Positions 35,407 to 47,880 are shown, counted from the first letter of the stretch. The stretch is 64,000 bases of DNA from Salvator merianae (GCA_003586115.2 QVOM02000112.1:102995174-103059173); one strand, 5' to 3'. Notes: a model not told the origin generated them from the letters alone. Program-made: numbers and translations.

Positions 35407-35927
35407 AGAATCTCCTTGCAGAGGCATGGTAGCTGTCCTCAATTTTCAAATGTATTGGAATGTCTGTTGTAAATAGGTATTCAGGAAATTATGAAAAATT
35501 AAAGTCTATTATCAGTTATATAAACATGTGTACTCTAGACATACAATAACTGTTGTGCAGACAACTGCTGTCTCATCGACATGGGGCTTAATTTATGACT
35601 CATGAGGTAAATGAGCTTGCAGATGCTTGCTTCCCAATAAATATCTATCATGTTTGTTGACATAAATCTTTCATTTGTGCTGCTGCTCATGATGGTGTTG
35701 CATATGTTCGGATGCAGCTTGCAAAGACTGACTGCCCTAGTTCACTGAAGTTCAACGTACAAATTCAGCATACAAATACAAATTCAGCATCACAAATAAC
35801 AAGTTCAGTATACAAACAATTCAGGGCTACGAAGATGGTGGGGGAGAAACAAGACTGACTGGAAACCTCCCTTTGGTCTCTCTGGAAGTATATATTGATA
35901 TACAATGGATGGAAAGATGATCGTTGC

Positions 35928-36320
35928 AACCTGTTCGCACTTACCTGACAGGAATGGTATAACTATACCATCCCAGGCTGGTGAGGATCTATAGCTGCTC
36001 CCAATCACTACTTGCTGGGGAGGACAAAATTCACTTGTGGGTGCGAACGCAGAGCAGTGCGCCTACAAGTGCACCACTGCACAGCATGGCTGTGCCTGCA
36101 CCTGCGCCGTCATGCAAAATTGCTGGTCACAGTGCAGGAGCCGGAAGCTTCCTGGTTGCTGTCATGGTGCAGGATGCCAACATTCACATCACAGGATGCT
36201 GGTATCCTGCTGCTGGTCTGTTCTACGACCTCGCAGTGCAGACACTCTGTGCTGCAAGGTCTATTCCACTGTAGAACAGGTCAATTATCCTGTCCTACGG
36301 TAGAAAGTGCGAACAGGCCC
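35928..36320. mobile_element. Harbinger-like MITE (CTGTTCGCACTT type)
   Basis: The left end CCTGTTCGCACTTACC has lost its first GGG. The right end is AAAGTGCGAACAGGCCC, ending at 36320. The interior 'TGCTGTCATGGTGCAGGATG' and 'CCTGTCCTACGGTAGAAAG' are GC-rich and partly palindromic. No target duplication is legible because the left end has decayed. Confidence 0.65.
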
Positions 36321-36875
36321 AAAGTCAAGAGTCTTGCAGAACCTCTTCCAAGGTCAACATGTAGTCCAGCATCCTCTTTTACACAGATCAACCGTATCTG
36401 TCCTGCCCCCTGCGCCACCCACCCCCCTCGCATTTATTTCATTCACAAAATGACAGAATCAGAAGAGGTCATTCAGATCATCTAGGTCAATTCCTTGCCG
36501 CATGCTAGAATAAAAATAATTTATTATTTATTCTGCAGTACTATGTGCATAAATGAAGGAGTTGAAGACTTTCCTTTTCCCCCTGCAAGCCACATCTGCC
36601 CTTTCAAAGTGAGGGTCACACTAATGACAGCTGGTAAAATCCTTGTTTACAAAGTGTCTCCTGCTGTGTCAAAATATTTCCCGTGTTCTCTAGTCAAAAC
36701 AACATTCCCATTTAAAGTGGAAATTTTGTAAATGCAGCATTTCCTTTTAAGGGGAACTTAACTTTAGCACATCAGTACCTCAGTCACAAATACAGAGATT
36801 CCATATATTTCTGAAGCTGCTAGGTAGACACAAAACTCACATATACAAGAATCAAGAGTACAGAGCGATGACACT

Positions 36876-37306
36876 GGACCTGTTCACACTGATAACCTAG
36901 TGAGTGTCTGCATGCTCACTAGCACAGTGTGTCTGCACTCTGCAGTGGCCTGAGCATCTGCAGAGGCTCCCAAATACTACTAACTGTGGACAGCTAAATC
37001 GATGCTCACAGCTTGCCTAGGAGCAGCTGGACTGCTCTCAGTCAGCAGCATTTGCACCTGCTTCTGGGTGCGAATGCTGTGAAACCGTGGTGCAGCACAG
37101 CTGCAGCTGCACAGTTGCATGCCATGTCCCCGGTTACCGTGGCAGCGACCGGACATTTCTGTGGCTGCTCTCGTGGTAGTCGGGCCAGCATCCACACTGC
37201 AAATGCTGGAAGCCTGGTACGGATCTGTTGCAGCCCTTGCAGTGCGGATGGCCACCACACCGCAGGGTCTGTTCCAGCTTAGAATGGGATACATTATCCC
37301 ATTAGC
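36876..37306. mobile_element. Harbinger-like MITE, right end truncated
   Basis: The left end GGACCTGTTCACACTG is preceded by ACT. The interior 'CTTCTGGGTGCGAATGCTG' and 'GGTTACCGTGGCAGCGACC' relate it to 30234 and 35928. It stops near 'TAGAATGGGATACATTATCC', the subterminal block of the family, without a final TIR. Confidence 0.55.
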
Positions 37307-38296
37307 TATGGATCAGCTTCAGCGAGGAAGAAGCTGAAACAATCTATGCAGAACTTTTAATAGCACAAGAAGATTGTCCCCAAAGGAAAGAGAGGAAGCC
37401 AGCAATCAAGCTGCTGGAGAAAAAGATATTCTCTTGCCTCTCCCCCTCTCCCACCCATTTTTTTCTCCACTTGCACAATGCAAAGCAGGAAAGATTCTGT
37501 AGCCCGATTGCTCTCACACACCTTATTTCTCCTTCTTTGCCTCATTCTCTCTCCCCATTCCTGTAAATCAGCTTCTCCTAACTGACCCCCAAATAGAAAC
37601 AACAGCAAGCACAGGCTAGCTATGTTTTTAATGCGTGTGGGCTTCCTAGCCTCTTGCACATGCCAGCTGACAGCTGAGCATCTCTCCTCACCTCCTGCAC
37701 TTTCCTGGGCCCCTCATCTGACCACTGCCACCTGCATGGCTGGAAAGGCATGCAGTTAAAACAGGGGAGCATCTAAGGGAGTAGCAGGCCTTTCTATCTT
37801 GGGGGCTTCTGGCTGGGCTGCCTGCTCCTCTTCTTCTTTGACTTCAGTCTCCATGCATTCCCTTAGCACTCTGTGGTCAGCCTTCCCTCTGCTCCCTTTT
37901 AGTCCTGTAGGGAACAAGTGGCAGGAAAAGCAAAGGGAAGGAGTTGGGAGCTTGTGCTATAACTCCAGAGATTGCTTGCCCAAGGCACATGGGCTTATTG
38001 AGCCTCTCAGACATGACAGCACAGGACAGAAGGAATTATTGAATCATTATGAAGCTAATTGGCTGGAGCGCAGAAAAATGCAAATCAGAGGAGTGTTAAC
38101 TGCCAGCACTTCAGCAACCAAGCATATCCAACCATTGGGTCTGCTAACAATAGGCTACCTTACTAAGCAAATGTATTGCTGCATTTTTTTTCAGCATAAC
38201 CATTGGGTGATTGGAGCCCAACTGCCCAAAGAGAAGGGCTGCCCATTGTCGTTCCATCTTCACACCCATTCATAGTAGGCAAACATCATCTATATG

Positions 38297-39057
38297 AAAC
38301 ATAAAACCATAAGAGGAAGCCTGACGGATCTAGCCATGCCCCATCTAGTCCAGCATCCTGTCCCACACAGTGGTCCACCAATTGCTTATGGGCATTCCAA
38401 AGCAGAAGACAAAGGCACAACCTTCACCTGCTCTCGACTCTCCACAAATGGCCTTTAGAGGCATCCTACCTTGTCTCTCCAACCTGGAAATGTTACCTAG
38501 GCATCATTCCTAGTAGCCATTGATTCATCAATCCTTCATGAATTTGTCTCATCCTTTCTTAATTCTATCGAGGCTGGTTGCTACCTTTTCTGGTAATAAA
38601 TTCCAAAGATCAGTGATCCTCGGGTTGAAAAAATACTTTCCCTTGCCTGTCCTAATTCTTCTGTCCATCAGTTTCATAGAGTGCCCCCTGGTTCTAGTGT
38701 TATGAAATAGAGAAAATAATTTCCAGCCCCTTGATCATTCCCATTGCCGTTTTCTGCCCTTTTTCTAGTTCTACAATATCCTTTCTGAGGTGTAGTGACC
38801 AGAATTGTACATAATATACCAAGTGTGATCTCATCATAGATTTTATATCTATATAAAAGATTTATCTATATAAATCTTTATATAGATCTATAAAGATGCT
38901 TGGCAACTTACTTTCTATTACATTTCTAATTACCACTAGCTCTGAATTTGCTTTTTTTCACTGCTGCTGTGCACTGGGTCGACAGTAACACTGAGCTGTC
39001 CACCAGAACCATGCAATTCCTTTCCTGATTTGTCACAGAAAGCTTAGCCCTCATTAA
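38297..39057 (-). mobile_element. CR1-clade LINE 3' fragment, minus strand
   Basis: The element starts at its 3' end ('CCAGCATCCTGTCCCACAC', 'CATTCCAAAGCAGAAGAC') and covers the 3'UTR and C-terminal RT region, including on the minus strand a block like FFNPRITDLW and the KANSELVV..-type segment near 38930. An AT-rich dyad ('TATATAAATCTTTATATAGATC') lies at 38860-38895. It is inactive. Confidence 0.8.
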
Positions 39058-39061
39058 GGCT

Positions 39062-39900
39062 TGCAGGATAGGGTAAGGTGCCCTATTCACTCTGTGGCTA
39101 GGATTGAATAATTGGTCCTGGTACTAAACCAGAGAAACAGAACAGGGTTGCTGTTGCTTAATTATTTATCCTGCTGCCCAAGAGCTTCTCTGAATGAGAT
39201 GGTGAAGGTTGTCTCAAATGTAGTATTTCGCCCCCCCCCTGCACAGTGAGAGACTTCAAGTTTCATGTTAAGAATGTCTCTAGTAGGCCTTCATGATCAA
39301 CCATGTTTCAGTATGTTATGGATTCAATCCATGTCACAGGACATATTCTTGACCTGGTCTTTGCTACAGAGTAAAAGGTTGACATTCGATTGGAAGGTGG
39401 ATTTCCAGTGAGTCCATTGCCACGGACAGACCATTTTCTGGTGAGGTTCATGCTCATGGTGTTGATTCCTCACTGCATGGCTCTAGGGGACCTTCGATTG
39501 ACTTAGCTGGTGCTCCTGTTGAGGCTTTTGTCTCATTTTGAAATTGTGAAGTGAGTAGAGCTGTTGATGTGATTGCCCCCAAGTGCCCTCAGAGATCCTC
39601 CAGAGTTCACGAGAAACCTTGGTATTACAATGAGCTGCATGCAGTGAAGCAGCAGTGTTGACAGCTAGAGAGTAAGTGGTGTAAATCCCAATGCGTAGCT
39701 GGCCAAAGGAGCACATTATCGTGGTGGTAGTTCTGTATTCTCAGTGGAGTTGTTTTGCCCTGGAAAGAATGGGTGGTCAGTCTTGGGGTGTTTTTGAGCA
39801 CTGTAAGGGGAGAATAGGATTAAGTGCTCAGAAGAGCCCTTCCTCTTGCTTTTCTGGTGACCCTGTCAGTAGCACACCACTGTCACTTTAGCAGACTGAC
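39062..39900 (+). mobile_element. L2-like LINE endonuclease fragment
   Basis: Reading plus across frameshifts, a DFKFHVKN-like segment (about 39252) and VTGHILDLVFATE (39332-39370) match the C-terminal part of the AP-endonuclease domain of L2/Jockey-type LINEs, where G-H-T-L-D-L-V-F is the hallmark. A following TDHFLV segment (about 39428) fits the conserved SDH position, with T for S. Stops and frameshifts abound. The limits beyond about 39600 are less certain. A C homopolymer is at about 39231-39239. Confidence 0.65.
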
Positions 39901-40422
39901 TTTGCTTCACTGTCTTCTTTTATCAGTGGTCCTGTGTCTTTGAGCATAGGAAACAACCCATGGGATCACAGTATCACAGCTGGTGACTTAAAATTCCCTG
40001 GCCATGATGTTCGTGCAGCTTGGAACAGTGACAGGTCTGCAATTTCTGCTCAAAATTCCCCATGCAACTCTTATACAACTAAAGTTCAGTCAAACTGATT
40101 TGGTGGTCCCCTATGCACAGCAGCAAGCCATCTCTCCTCTGGGTACCTACAGAAGCAGAGTAGAGGAAAACTGCATTGCAGCTGATCATCTGTAGATCAA
40201 TTGTTCCATGGGGAATGATTTGCCTTTTCCTCCCCTCCCGTTCTCTAGATACGTAGAAAAGGGGAAGGAAAAGATTGCCCAGGTCCATTTCTGTTGGCTG
40301 GCTAAACTAAGCCATGCCAGGTCCAAGCTGAATAGGATTTATTATTTTTTTTTTTGGCTTGTACACATACCTTGTAATGACTAAGACTACTCCAAGATCT
40401 ACTGAAGATGAGGTGGACTTTG

Positions 40423-40446
40423 TAAAAAAAAAAAAAAAAAAAAAAA
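40423..40446. repeat. Poly(A) tract
   Basis: An uninterrupted A run of about 24 bases ends with AAAGAG. It could be a retroposon tail, but I see no recognisable body immediately 5' of it. Confidence 0.8.
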
Positions 40447-40797
40447 AGAGTCATCTTTTGTCCAGGTGGATTAAAAATTATCATTCACATCTTTGAATTG
40501 AAGAGCCAACCCTTGGACAGCACATGCTGCCATACCAATGGTGCCTCCTCAGTAGGGCAGGCAAAAATCCTGCCCTCCAACACGTTCTTGGGCCAAACAT
40601 ACCAAACAGCCTGACATTTTCTTCAAAGAGGAACGCAGAGAGTGGGAACTTCTGCCTTTCTTTCAGTGCATCTTCCCATTCTTCTGGGCACAAATGGGGT
40701 ATTTGCTCACTTTGACTTCCAGGCGATTGAGGGTAACCCTTCACCACAACCTGGTGGAAGCATGAGTGACTCCTGAGCTTGTTCTTACATGGTGGAG

Positions 40798-40826
40798 AAG
40801 AAGGGAGGGAGGGAGGGAGGGAAGGA
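40798..40826. repeat. Short GGGA tandem repeat
   Basis: Several GGGA units stand immediately left of the hAT-like element, and related GGAGGGAGG sequence continues to its right at 41153-41170. The insertion therefore landed inside this simple repeat. Confidence 0.75.
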
Positions 40827-41152
40827 TAGGGATGTACAAATTTCAATTCACATTGAAAAATTCATACGAAATTTCATTTTCACAATTTTTTGTATCGAAA
40901 CAAAAATGATTTTTTTGCATTTACAGTTTCCAATCAAAAATGAAAAAGCCTAATTCTTTTGCAAAAATGAAATTCATCAAATTTTCACATTTTTTGCTGT
41001 GTTTAAAACATGAAAATGGCATTTTCAATGACATTTTCAATGGGAAAACATTGCAAAAAATACATTTTTCGACAATGAAATCACGATGAAGTGAAAATGC
41101 AGATTTTCGTTGGAAAACAAATTGAAAATGATTTTTTTCATGCACATCCCTA
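40827..41152. mobile_element. hAT-type MITE (TAGGGATGTGCA family)
   Basis: The left end TAGGGATGTACAAATTTC and right end (reversed) TAGGGATGTGCATGAAAA are inverted repeats. Flanks GGGAAGGA (40819-40826) and GAGAAGGA (41153-41160) match in 7 of 8 bases, giving an 8-bp duplication. The interior is AT-rich, with alternating GAAAATG and CATTTTC blocks. No transposase is present. Because the flank is a simple repeat, the TSD is slightly less secure. Confidence 0.75.
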
Positions 41153-42310
41153 GAGAAGGAGGGAGGGAGATTTTTTAAACTGTGCTGGAAAGAGTTATGT
41201 TTGGGTGAGAGATTCTCACTGACTAGCTAGGGAAAACTCACTATTTATCACTTCCAGCAGCCACTTGCTATTTCTTAATGTCCACTGGAAGAAAGACAGT
41301 GGAGAAAATTAAACAGTGGAGGTACTGTATTTAATTTCATTTTTAGTAAAATTTGGCAACCTGTATTAATGATATAGGATAAGCATTTACATAAGACCAC
41401 ATTACTCTCAAGTAAATAACTGTTTCTAAGCCACCTTAATCTAAATTTTTGAGTTAGTTGCATAGCAAAAGCAAAAACCAAGAGAGATTTCTGTTTCATT
41501 GATTCATCTCTTGAAACAAAAGCTAGCAATTTGGTGTTTCAAAATCCCAGAAGAAATTCCACTGACAAGCATCTCTCATTTTGCCTTCTACCTTTAAAGT
41601 AAATATAATGCACATACAGAAATGGATAAATCCCTGGATGCTATTGCAAATCTGTCACTCCAAGGCCATAATTTTTAATAATCTGTAAATAAGAACTCTC
41701 AGGTGGCATTTATATCACACAAAATGTGTAATAAAAGCTCAACAGTGTGCTTCTTGTGGTAGGATTGCTGCTCGCAGGGCAACAAACATAGTTTTTTAAT
41801 GGTCCATTTTTCCCACACACACAACGACCTTCTGAAGTCAGTAAGGATGAAAGGCAGTGATTGGACTAGGCTCAATGCTTTATTGCAATTCATGATTTAA
41901 AATTTAGGCTGCATCCACATGGGCGCAAGGATACTCCTTCACCTGCACCAGGAGCATGACATCCACACATCTGGATGTCTCAAGGGCTCTGCAGGCACAT
42001 GTACGCACATCCTACTGAGCCCATCCAACCCCTCATCAGTCAACTTAATCTAAATGGTTCCCTTTAAGCATGGAGGGGAAGATGCAGTCTACCAGCTTTT
42101 GTTTTAGTGTTGGACTGTCCTCAAACAGTCCAGAAACATATCTGGAAGTTGGCCATTTTCTGGCCTTTCGGAGGACCAACAGTGGTAAAAATAGCGCAGA
42201 GGTAGCTGACATGTGACTGCCAAGGCTGATCCTGTGCTATCTCCCAGAGTATAGGAGGCACATACCAGGCTGTGGTGTGAATGCAGTCTTGGTTTCTATG
42301 CTCAAATCTA

Positions 42311-42910
42311 GGACCCTTTCCACATGCTGGGCTGGGCCACAGGTGACCTGATTTAAGGGCTGTCTGGTCTTGGAAAGTTCCAGCTGGGGGGGTTTCAGCT
42401 GCATGCCCAGAAGCAGAGCACTTCCAGCACTGCTTCCAGGTACCATGCTGTCCACATGCCCTTATGGACCAGTATACCATCAGTGGCCCATTGGTGGACT
42501 ATATATAATAGGTCTACCAGTAAAGTGGGATACGGTGCCATTTTGCCACTCTATTCTGCTCCGTGGCCTAATGTGATATGGACAAACCACACTACCAGGG
42601 TCGCTCTTCGGAGCTGGCACTGGAGATTCCTCCAGAGTTCCTAGGGGACCCATTTCAGTACACCCTGTTGCACTGCCAAAATGCCTCCCCTGTATCCTGG
42701 AAGACAGAGTTGAGTGCCTTCCTCACATGACCCATTGTTCCAGGACAAGCAGGTAGCACGCCAGTAGACCTCAATGTCAAAGTCTACCGGCAGAGCAGGA
42801 TAGGAGTCATTTTTACACCCTATCTCACTCTATGCTCCATCCCATGTGGATGGAGCATTCCAGGAGGGAGAGGCCTGCGCTATCCCACAGTGACCACACC
42901 AGAAATGGCC
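42311..42910. mobile_element. Harbinger-like MITE (GGCCCTTTCCACAT type)
   Basis: The left end is GGACCCTTTCCACATGC and the right end CCAGAAATGGCC, with flanks CTA and TAA. The interior 'AGGTCTACCAGTAAAGTGGG' and 'GTAGACCTCAATGTCAAAG' form an imperfect inverted pair, so the 600-bp element can fold back. It is related to 5707, 17170 and 27590. Confidence 0.65.
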
Positions 42911-44019
42911 TAAGCCAAGATTTCAGCAATGCAATACCTTGCTATTAGCAAAGTGGAGATCTCTTCTGTGAGCAGGCAAGGGAGGAGAGCCAGTAGTCAA
43001 GGGCTTAAGGGATTATGATGGGGGTGAAGGCATTAAAGTTTAGCTGATAGACTTGACTTTGCTATCGGCATTTCCACAAGGTGTTCTCCTTGATCTACCC
43101 CATCGCCCTCTTCCTCTCTATTGCATCTCAAGTCCTTCCAAAGGGATTCTTTCCCCCGCAGCTTCTGGGAAGCACAGGAATTACAGGAGCAGGAAAGAGC
43201 AGAACATTATTATTTCACCAAGCAAATTCTACACTGCTTATAATACAATCACTTTACATCGTTTTTTAAATTCTTTTAAAAAAGGAATTGGCTTTTTCAA
43301 TACTATAGTGTTGTAACATGCCTCCAGCAAAGGCTGTAGAAGATAAATATTTCAAATAAATACAAATAAATAATAATGTGCTGCTGCAGCAGGATGAAAC
43401 ACATAGGCAGGATGTTACCCAGCAATACAGGCCATTTCATGTGCTGGTGTTGCTGAAAACTTGTACGATCTATCTAGGGTTTTAATTGCTTCCTCTGTAG
43501 TACATGTATATCTAATCATGTCTGAGCTTTCATCTTCTTTCTTTCCCACCTTACACTGCGATGTTCTGTTCCCAAGACAAGTTAAGCAGGAGTCTTTTAT
43601 CTTAACCCTGGGGAGGAGTATAGAACCTAACTTGAGGTAACATAAAATCTATTCCCTGCTTGTATTCTCTTTATTAGATGAAATCTATCCATCAGGTTTA
43701 GAGTTCAAAACAGTGAGGGGGGAAAATCAGCTTGTGCACAAAATCCATCATAAGGGGATTGTCTGCTATCACACAGGTAATCAATCAAGGGTGTGAGCAT
43801 GGTATTGCGTGCTTTTGCACAACAGTTTGCTAACTTTGAAAATACAGCGGTCAAGGGTTCAAGGATAAATGTATGGCACTTATGTATACAAATTTGTGTT
43901 CAAAGAAGCTCCTAAAAATAATAGCCCAGCATTCAATACTATGTGACTATAGGCAAATGAATTTCTCTTCCACCTTCTGTAGCTACCGTGTAAAGAAGGG
44001 ACAATCCAAAAGAAATCAC

Positions 44020-44945
44020 AGATTCTTGTCCAGCATCCCATCTCACACCATGGCCCACAAATTGCACCTGGGCATTCCCAAGCAGAATAAAAAGGCAAAA
44101 CCTTCACCTGCTCTCCATTCCCTGCAAATGGTCTTTAGAGGCATCCTACAGTACTTAGGCATCAATTCTAGCAGCCATTGATATACCTGTCCTCCATGAA
44201 TTTGTCTAACCCTTTCTTAAAGCCATCCAGGCTTGTTGCTGTCAGTAAATTCCATAGATTGATGACCTGCTGGGTGAAAAAGTATTTCCCCTTTTTGGTC
44301 CTAACTCTTCTGCCCAACAGCTTCACAGAGTGCTCCCTGGTTCTAGTGTTATTCAATAGACAAAATAATTTATCTCTGTCTACCTTTTCCACACCCATGC
44401 ATGACCTTATATACTTCAATCAGGTCACCTCTTATACGCCTTCTTCCAAGGCTGAAGAGGCCAAGATGTTGCAACCTGATATTGTAAGGGAAATGTTCCA
44501 GCCCCCTGATCATTCTGCTTGCCCTTTTTTTTACCCTTTTTCTAGTTGTACAATATCCTTTCTGAGATGCAGTGACCACAACTGTAACAATATTCCAAAT
44601 GTGGCTTCACCATAGGCACAATAACACTTGCTGACTTATTTCTGTTCCCTTTCTAATAACCCCTAGCATTGAATATGTTTTCACTGCTACTGTGCACTGG
44701 GTTGGCACCTTCACTGAGCTGTCCACTAGAATCCTGAGATCCCTGTCATGACCTGTCACAGAACGCTCAACCTCCATCAGTTTATAGCTGTAATTGGAGC
44801 TCTTTGCCCCATTCCGCATCGTTTTGTACTTACTAAGATTGAAGCGCATTTGCCACTTTGTTATTCCCTCACTCAATGTCAAGAGATCCCCTGGAGTTCT
44901 TCACAATCTCTTTCAGTTTTTAGTACCCTGAATAATTTAGTGTCA
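44020..44945 (-). mobile_element. CR1-clade LINE 3' fragment, minus strand
   Basis: Minus-strand peptides RRVRTKKGKYFFTQQVINLW, SLDGFKKGLDKFMEDRYING (44180-44300), ASRMIRGLEHFPYNIRLQHL and RRIRGDLIEVYKVMHG (about 44400-44500), then RDLRILVDSSVKVPTQC (about 44730) match the C-terminus of the CR1 at 8700-9365. It is cut off at about 44945, where a MITE begins. Confidence 0.88.
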
Positions 44946-44947
44946 AG

Positions 44948-45909
44948 ACCTATGAGACCACACCCCCTGCAGGTCCCCTTTGTCTGCACAAAACAGAGCG
45001 ATATCCTAATTGAGGTCTTAATCCAGATCTTAATCCAGATCTCTTAATCCAGATCTCTTGTAGACCCAATTAATTGGGTCTACCAAAGGGATCAATGGCC
45101 TGATTCAGAACACAGGAGGTGTGTAGAAACCATACCTCCCATTTTGGGAGTTCTGGGGGATGCCTTTCAGTGGCACACCACAGCATGCCACCAAAATAGC
45201 CCTGAGGCTAGGAACTTTTGTTCCTAGCCCTCAGAGGCATGGGGGTACCACCATGAAACTCATGCAAGTTTCACAGCCACACCATAGGCTAAACTGAATC
45301 AGCACCACACTGTCATGCCCTGCCCTGCACCAGTGGAAGCAGGTTCCTCAGAATCCTCAGATGAGGACAGGGCACCAGCAAACAGTGACCCTGACCCTAG
45401 TGGAACAGACTCTCCAGGACCTGGGTCTTCCCATAGCCCAGAGATGACAAGATCTCTCCCTAGTGAGCAGAGACAGAAGAAGGTTAAAAGACTTAGGGCT
45501 TTAAGACTAAATTGAACAAGAAAAGAATGCTGCCCATGCCCTCCCCACCTGTCAAACTCTGACTCTGATCCTGAGGGATAAAAAGTCAGGAAAATCCTGC
45601 AATGGGTGTTGCTGGCAACACAATTTCACTCAGACTGACTCACCCTGGCTTCTTGACTGACTGCTACCTCATTGACCTTGCTCGCCTGCTCCTCAGGATT
45701 AGGTAATAAACCTATCTTGTACAAGATTTATGGCTGCAGTTAATAAAGATCAACTGCTGTTTGTAGCCTGTTGCCTGCTGAGTGATTGAGGTTGGGAATT
45801 CTCACTGTCCAGTGCAACAGGACACGTGCCTTCCTGCAATCCAGATCAGTGGGCCAGACTAATGTGGACCCACTATCTGGATTTCCTGCAGGTAAATGCA
45901 GAAAAGGCC
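44948..45909. mobile_element. Harbinger-like MITE (CTTTCTGCAC type) split by a solo LTR
   Basis: The right end is ATGCAGAAAAGGCC. The left end is decayed ('AGACCTATGAGACC'). Left and right halves ('CCTGATTCAGAACACAGGAG', 'GAGGCTAGGAACTTTTGTTC' and 'CCAGATCAGTGGGCCAGAC', 'TAATGTGGACCCAC') align to 32380-32626 and 57600-57900. The LTR 45311-45824 lies between them, so it inserted later. Confidence 0.6.
45311..45824 (+). mobile_element. Solo LTR, copy 1
   Basis: It begins TGTCATGCCC and ends GCAACAGGACA. About 510 bp are colinear with the LTR at 47909-48497. ATAAAAAG at 45578-45585 could be the TATA box, followed 3' by a 'TTAATAAAGATC' polyadenylation-like signal near 45740. No internal retroviral or gag-pol sequence flanks it, so it is a solo LTR. 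The frame at 45315-45515 (Ser/Asp/Glu-rich, then KKVKRLRALRL) is also open in copy 2 but has no recognised function. Flanking pentamers do not match convincingly. Confidence 0.7.
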
Positions 45910-46232
45910 AATGAAAGGCAATGGCCAGGTGAACTACGTGCCACCTATCCAAGCCAGGACTTGGATAGTTGATCATCAGTCTGCTTTCCTTTATTTGGCT
46001 TTTACAAATCTTTAAATGTATCTTGTATCAGGCAGCCTTTCAAATAGTGTCTCCACATGGTAGATTACCTGCATGTTTAATCTCACAGGCAGAAAAGCAG
46101 GTTGAATCAGTATTTGGTTGCTGTGCTTGCAACCTAGAACAACTGTGTCAGCGTGGGGCAATTGAAAATCACCTCCTTGCCCCTCTGTGCCACCCTGCTG
46201 GAACCACTCCTGCATATTACCATTTCCCCATC

Positions 46233-46400
46233 TGTGTATTTTATTTATTTATTTGATACATTTCTATATGGCTTCTTCATTTAAAAATGCCAAAACGGTT
46301 TCAATATAACTTAAAACCAAGTAAAAACAACATAAAATTAAAAGAGTAATAAAATTGGGAATGCTCTGGTGAATAGATCAGATTTCAACAGGTGTCTGAA
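46233..46400 (-). mobile_element. Unclassified LINE/SINE tail, reverse orientation
   Basis: 'TTTATTTATTTATTTGATAC' followed by 'CAAAACGGTTTCAATATAAC' and A-rich 'AACAACATAAAATTAAAAG' is the reverse of a common reptile repeat tail ending in an ATAAA run. The weaker stretch at 1350-1450 looks similar. Family assignment is tentative. Confidence 0.4.
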
Positions 46401-47520
46401 AGGTAAAATAGTAGGAGCCACAGAAACATCTAGGACAAGAGCAATCCAGAGTGTGGGTGCCCCATACAGAGGGCAGTGCAATGGGACAAGATGGGATACC
46501 TGAAACAGAACCTCCCCGCACAATTTCAGTGTAAGTGCTAATGCTCACAGACATGCCATGGTCTGCACTAGCATGCAGATGGAAGGTCCCTGTTCCAGGA
46601 TATAATCCCAAACAAGGCCCAGCGCAGAAAAGGCCTATGCCAGCTTTATGCCAGGTATTGTTTCACTTCTCACTAGGCCTTCTTTCCACTTATTAATTAA
46701 TGCTACTTGAAGCTGGCATTGTCTGGACGTGCTATGCCATGAAGCCAAAATCCCAGCACAATACAGTCTAAAGCCTTCCCTGAACAAAAGTGCTCTTTGT
46801 TTTTGTTGTTGTTGGTAAATAGTTCTGCTTACACACATCACTGCCCCCAGAGCAAGATGTCCTCCCCCTGAACTCATGGGCATCAGGAACTTTCTGGAAG
46901 TACTAATGCCTGCATCGCCAAAAGAAATTTTTACATAACATGCCTGCTCTATTTAGCTATTACGGGGAATGGTGCAATCATTTAACTTGCTGTCTCCACT
47001 ATTTTCACACAGTCTTGTCAATTTTAGCACTTAATGTCCTCCTACTAGGCGTTTATGAATCAGTAGGGTCAAAGAAAACCATTCCTCGTCTGCCAGTATT
47101 ATCTCAGAAAACCGGAAGTTTTATCTTCATGTCAAAAGCAAACAACAACAAAAAAACCAACTGTGTCTAGTAAAGAAAAAGAATCTCAACACTTTTTCTA
47201 CAAATTAAATTCCTTATTATATCGGAGGTTTTTTTCCAGAACAAAGCAGACAAATGCAAATGACAAGCACAGAATGGCCGTGATTGAAAGAGATATCCCA
47301 TGCATTCCCCAAGCAACTGCTCTGAACAATTGTGTATAACTGTGGTGGGGCACGAATCTGAGATGTCTTTACAACACAGCAGTGGAATTAGTTTGTCTTC
47401 CCAAAGCTATTTCAAGGCAACATCTCTTTAGAATCAAGCTATGTGGCTGTCAGGAGTGCCTGGGATAAGAATTAGGAACCCTTACCACACAGTACAGCTA
47501 GTTCTAAGGGAGGACAGTAA

Positions 47521-47700
47521 GGCCCTTTCTGCACTTGGACTTATTCCAGATTATATCTCAGAATAGGGACCTGCCATCTGCATGCTAGTGCACACTATGG
47601 TAGACCATAGGCAAGACCTTTCATAGTTTGCACTAGCATGTGCATGGCAGGTCCCTATTCTGGGATATAATCCACAATACGTTCAAGTGCAGAAAGGGCC
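47521..47700. mobile_element. Small palindromic MITE, 180 bp
   Basis: The left end GGCCCTTTCTGCACTTG and right end CAAGTGCAGAAAGGGCC are perfect inverted repeats of 17 bp. The fold-back continues inward: 'ATTCCAGATTATATCTCAG' against 'TGGGATATAATCCACAAT', and 'CTGCCATCTGCATGCTAGTG' against 'CACTAGCATGTGCATGGCAG'. The flank is TAA on the left. It is closely related to 58707-58884 and to partial copies at 18891 and about 46530-46640. Confidence 0.8.
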
Positions 47701-47754
47701 AATGTAGCAGAATTTCCCTAGGCAAGCCATTATTTCTGGGCTAACCAAGCTATG

Positions 47755-47880
47755 GTACTCTATGTGTTGCAGAACTACAGTTCCCATGAGTCCCATACAG
47801 TTTGGCTAAAAGTAATGAATGATGGGAAATGTAGTTTAACAGCACCTAGAGACCCACAGTTTGACCATTCCTGGGCTGGC
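47755..47880. mobile_element. Palindromic 'ACTACAGTTCCCATGA' repeat
   Basis: 'GCAGAACTACAGTTCCCATG' and 'ATGATGGGAAATGTAGTTTA' are inverted arms of a very common amniote fold-back repeat (ACTACAACTCCCAT..ATGGGAGTTGTAGT). It is followed by 'CACAGTTTGACCATTCCTGG'. Single-arm traces occur at 26995-27040 and 32876-32910. Probably hAT-derived; class not proven here. Confidence 0.5.

Noticed and set aside
34860..35432. 190-codon plus-strand open frame as a gene
   Set aside because: It lies wholly in a hairpin MITE, is Cys/His/Ser-rich by composition, and is mirrored by minus-strand frames containing the same peptides.
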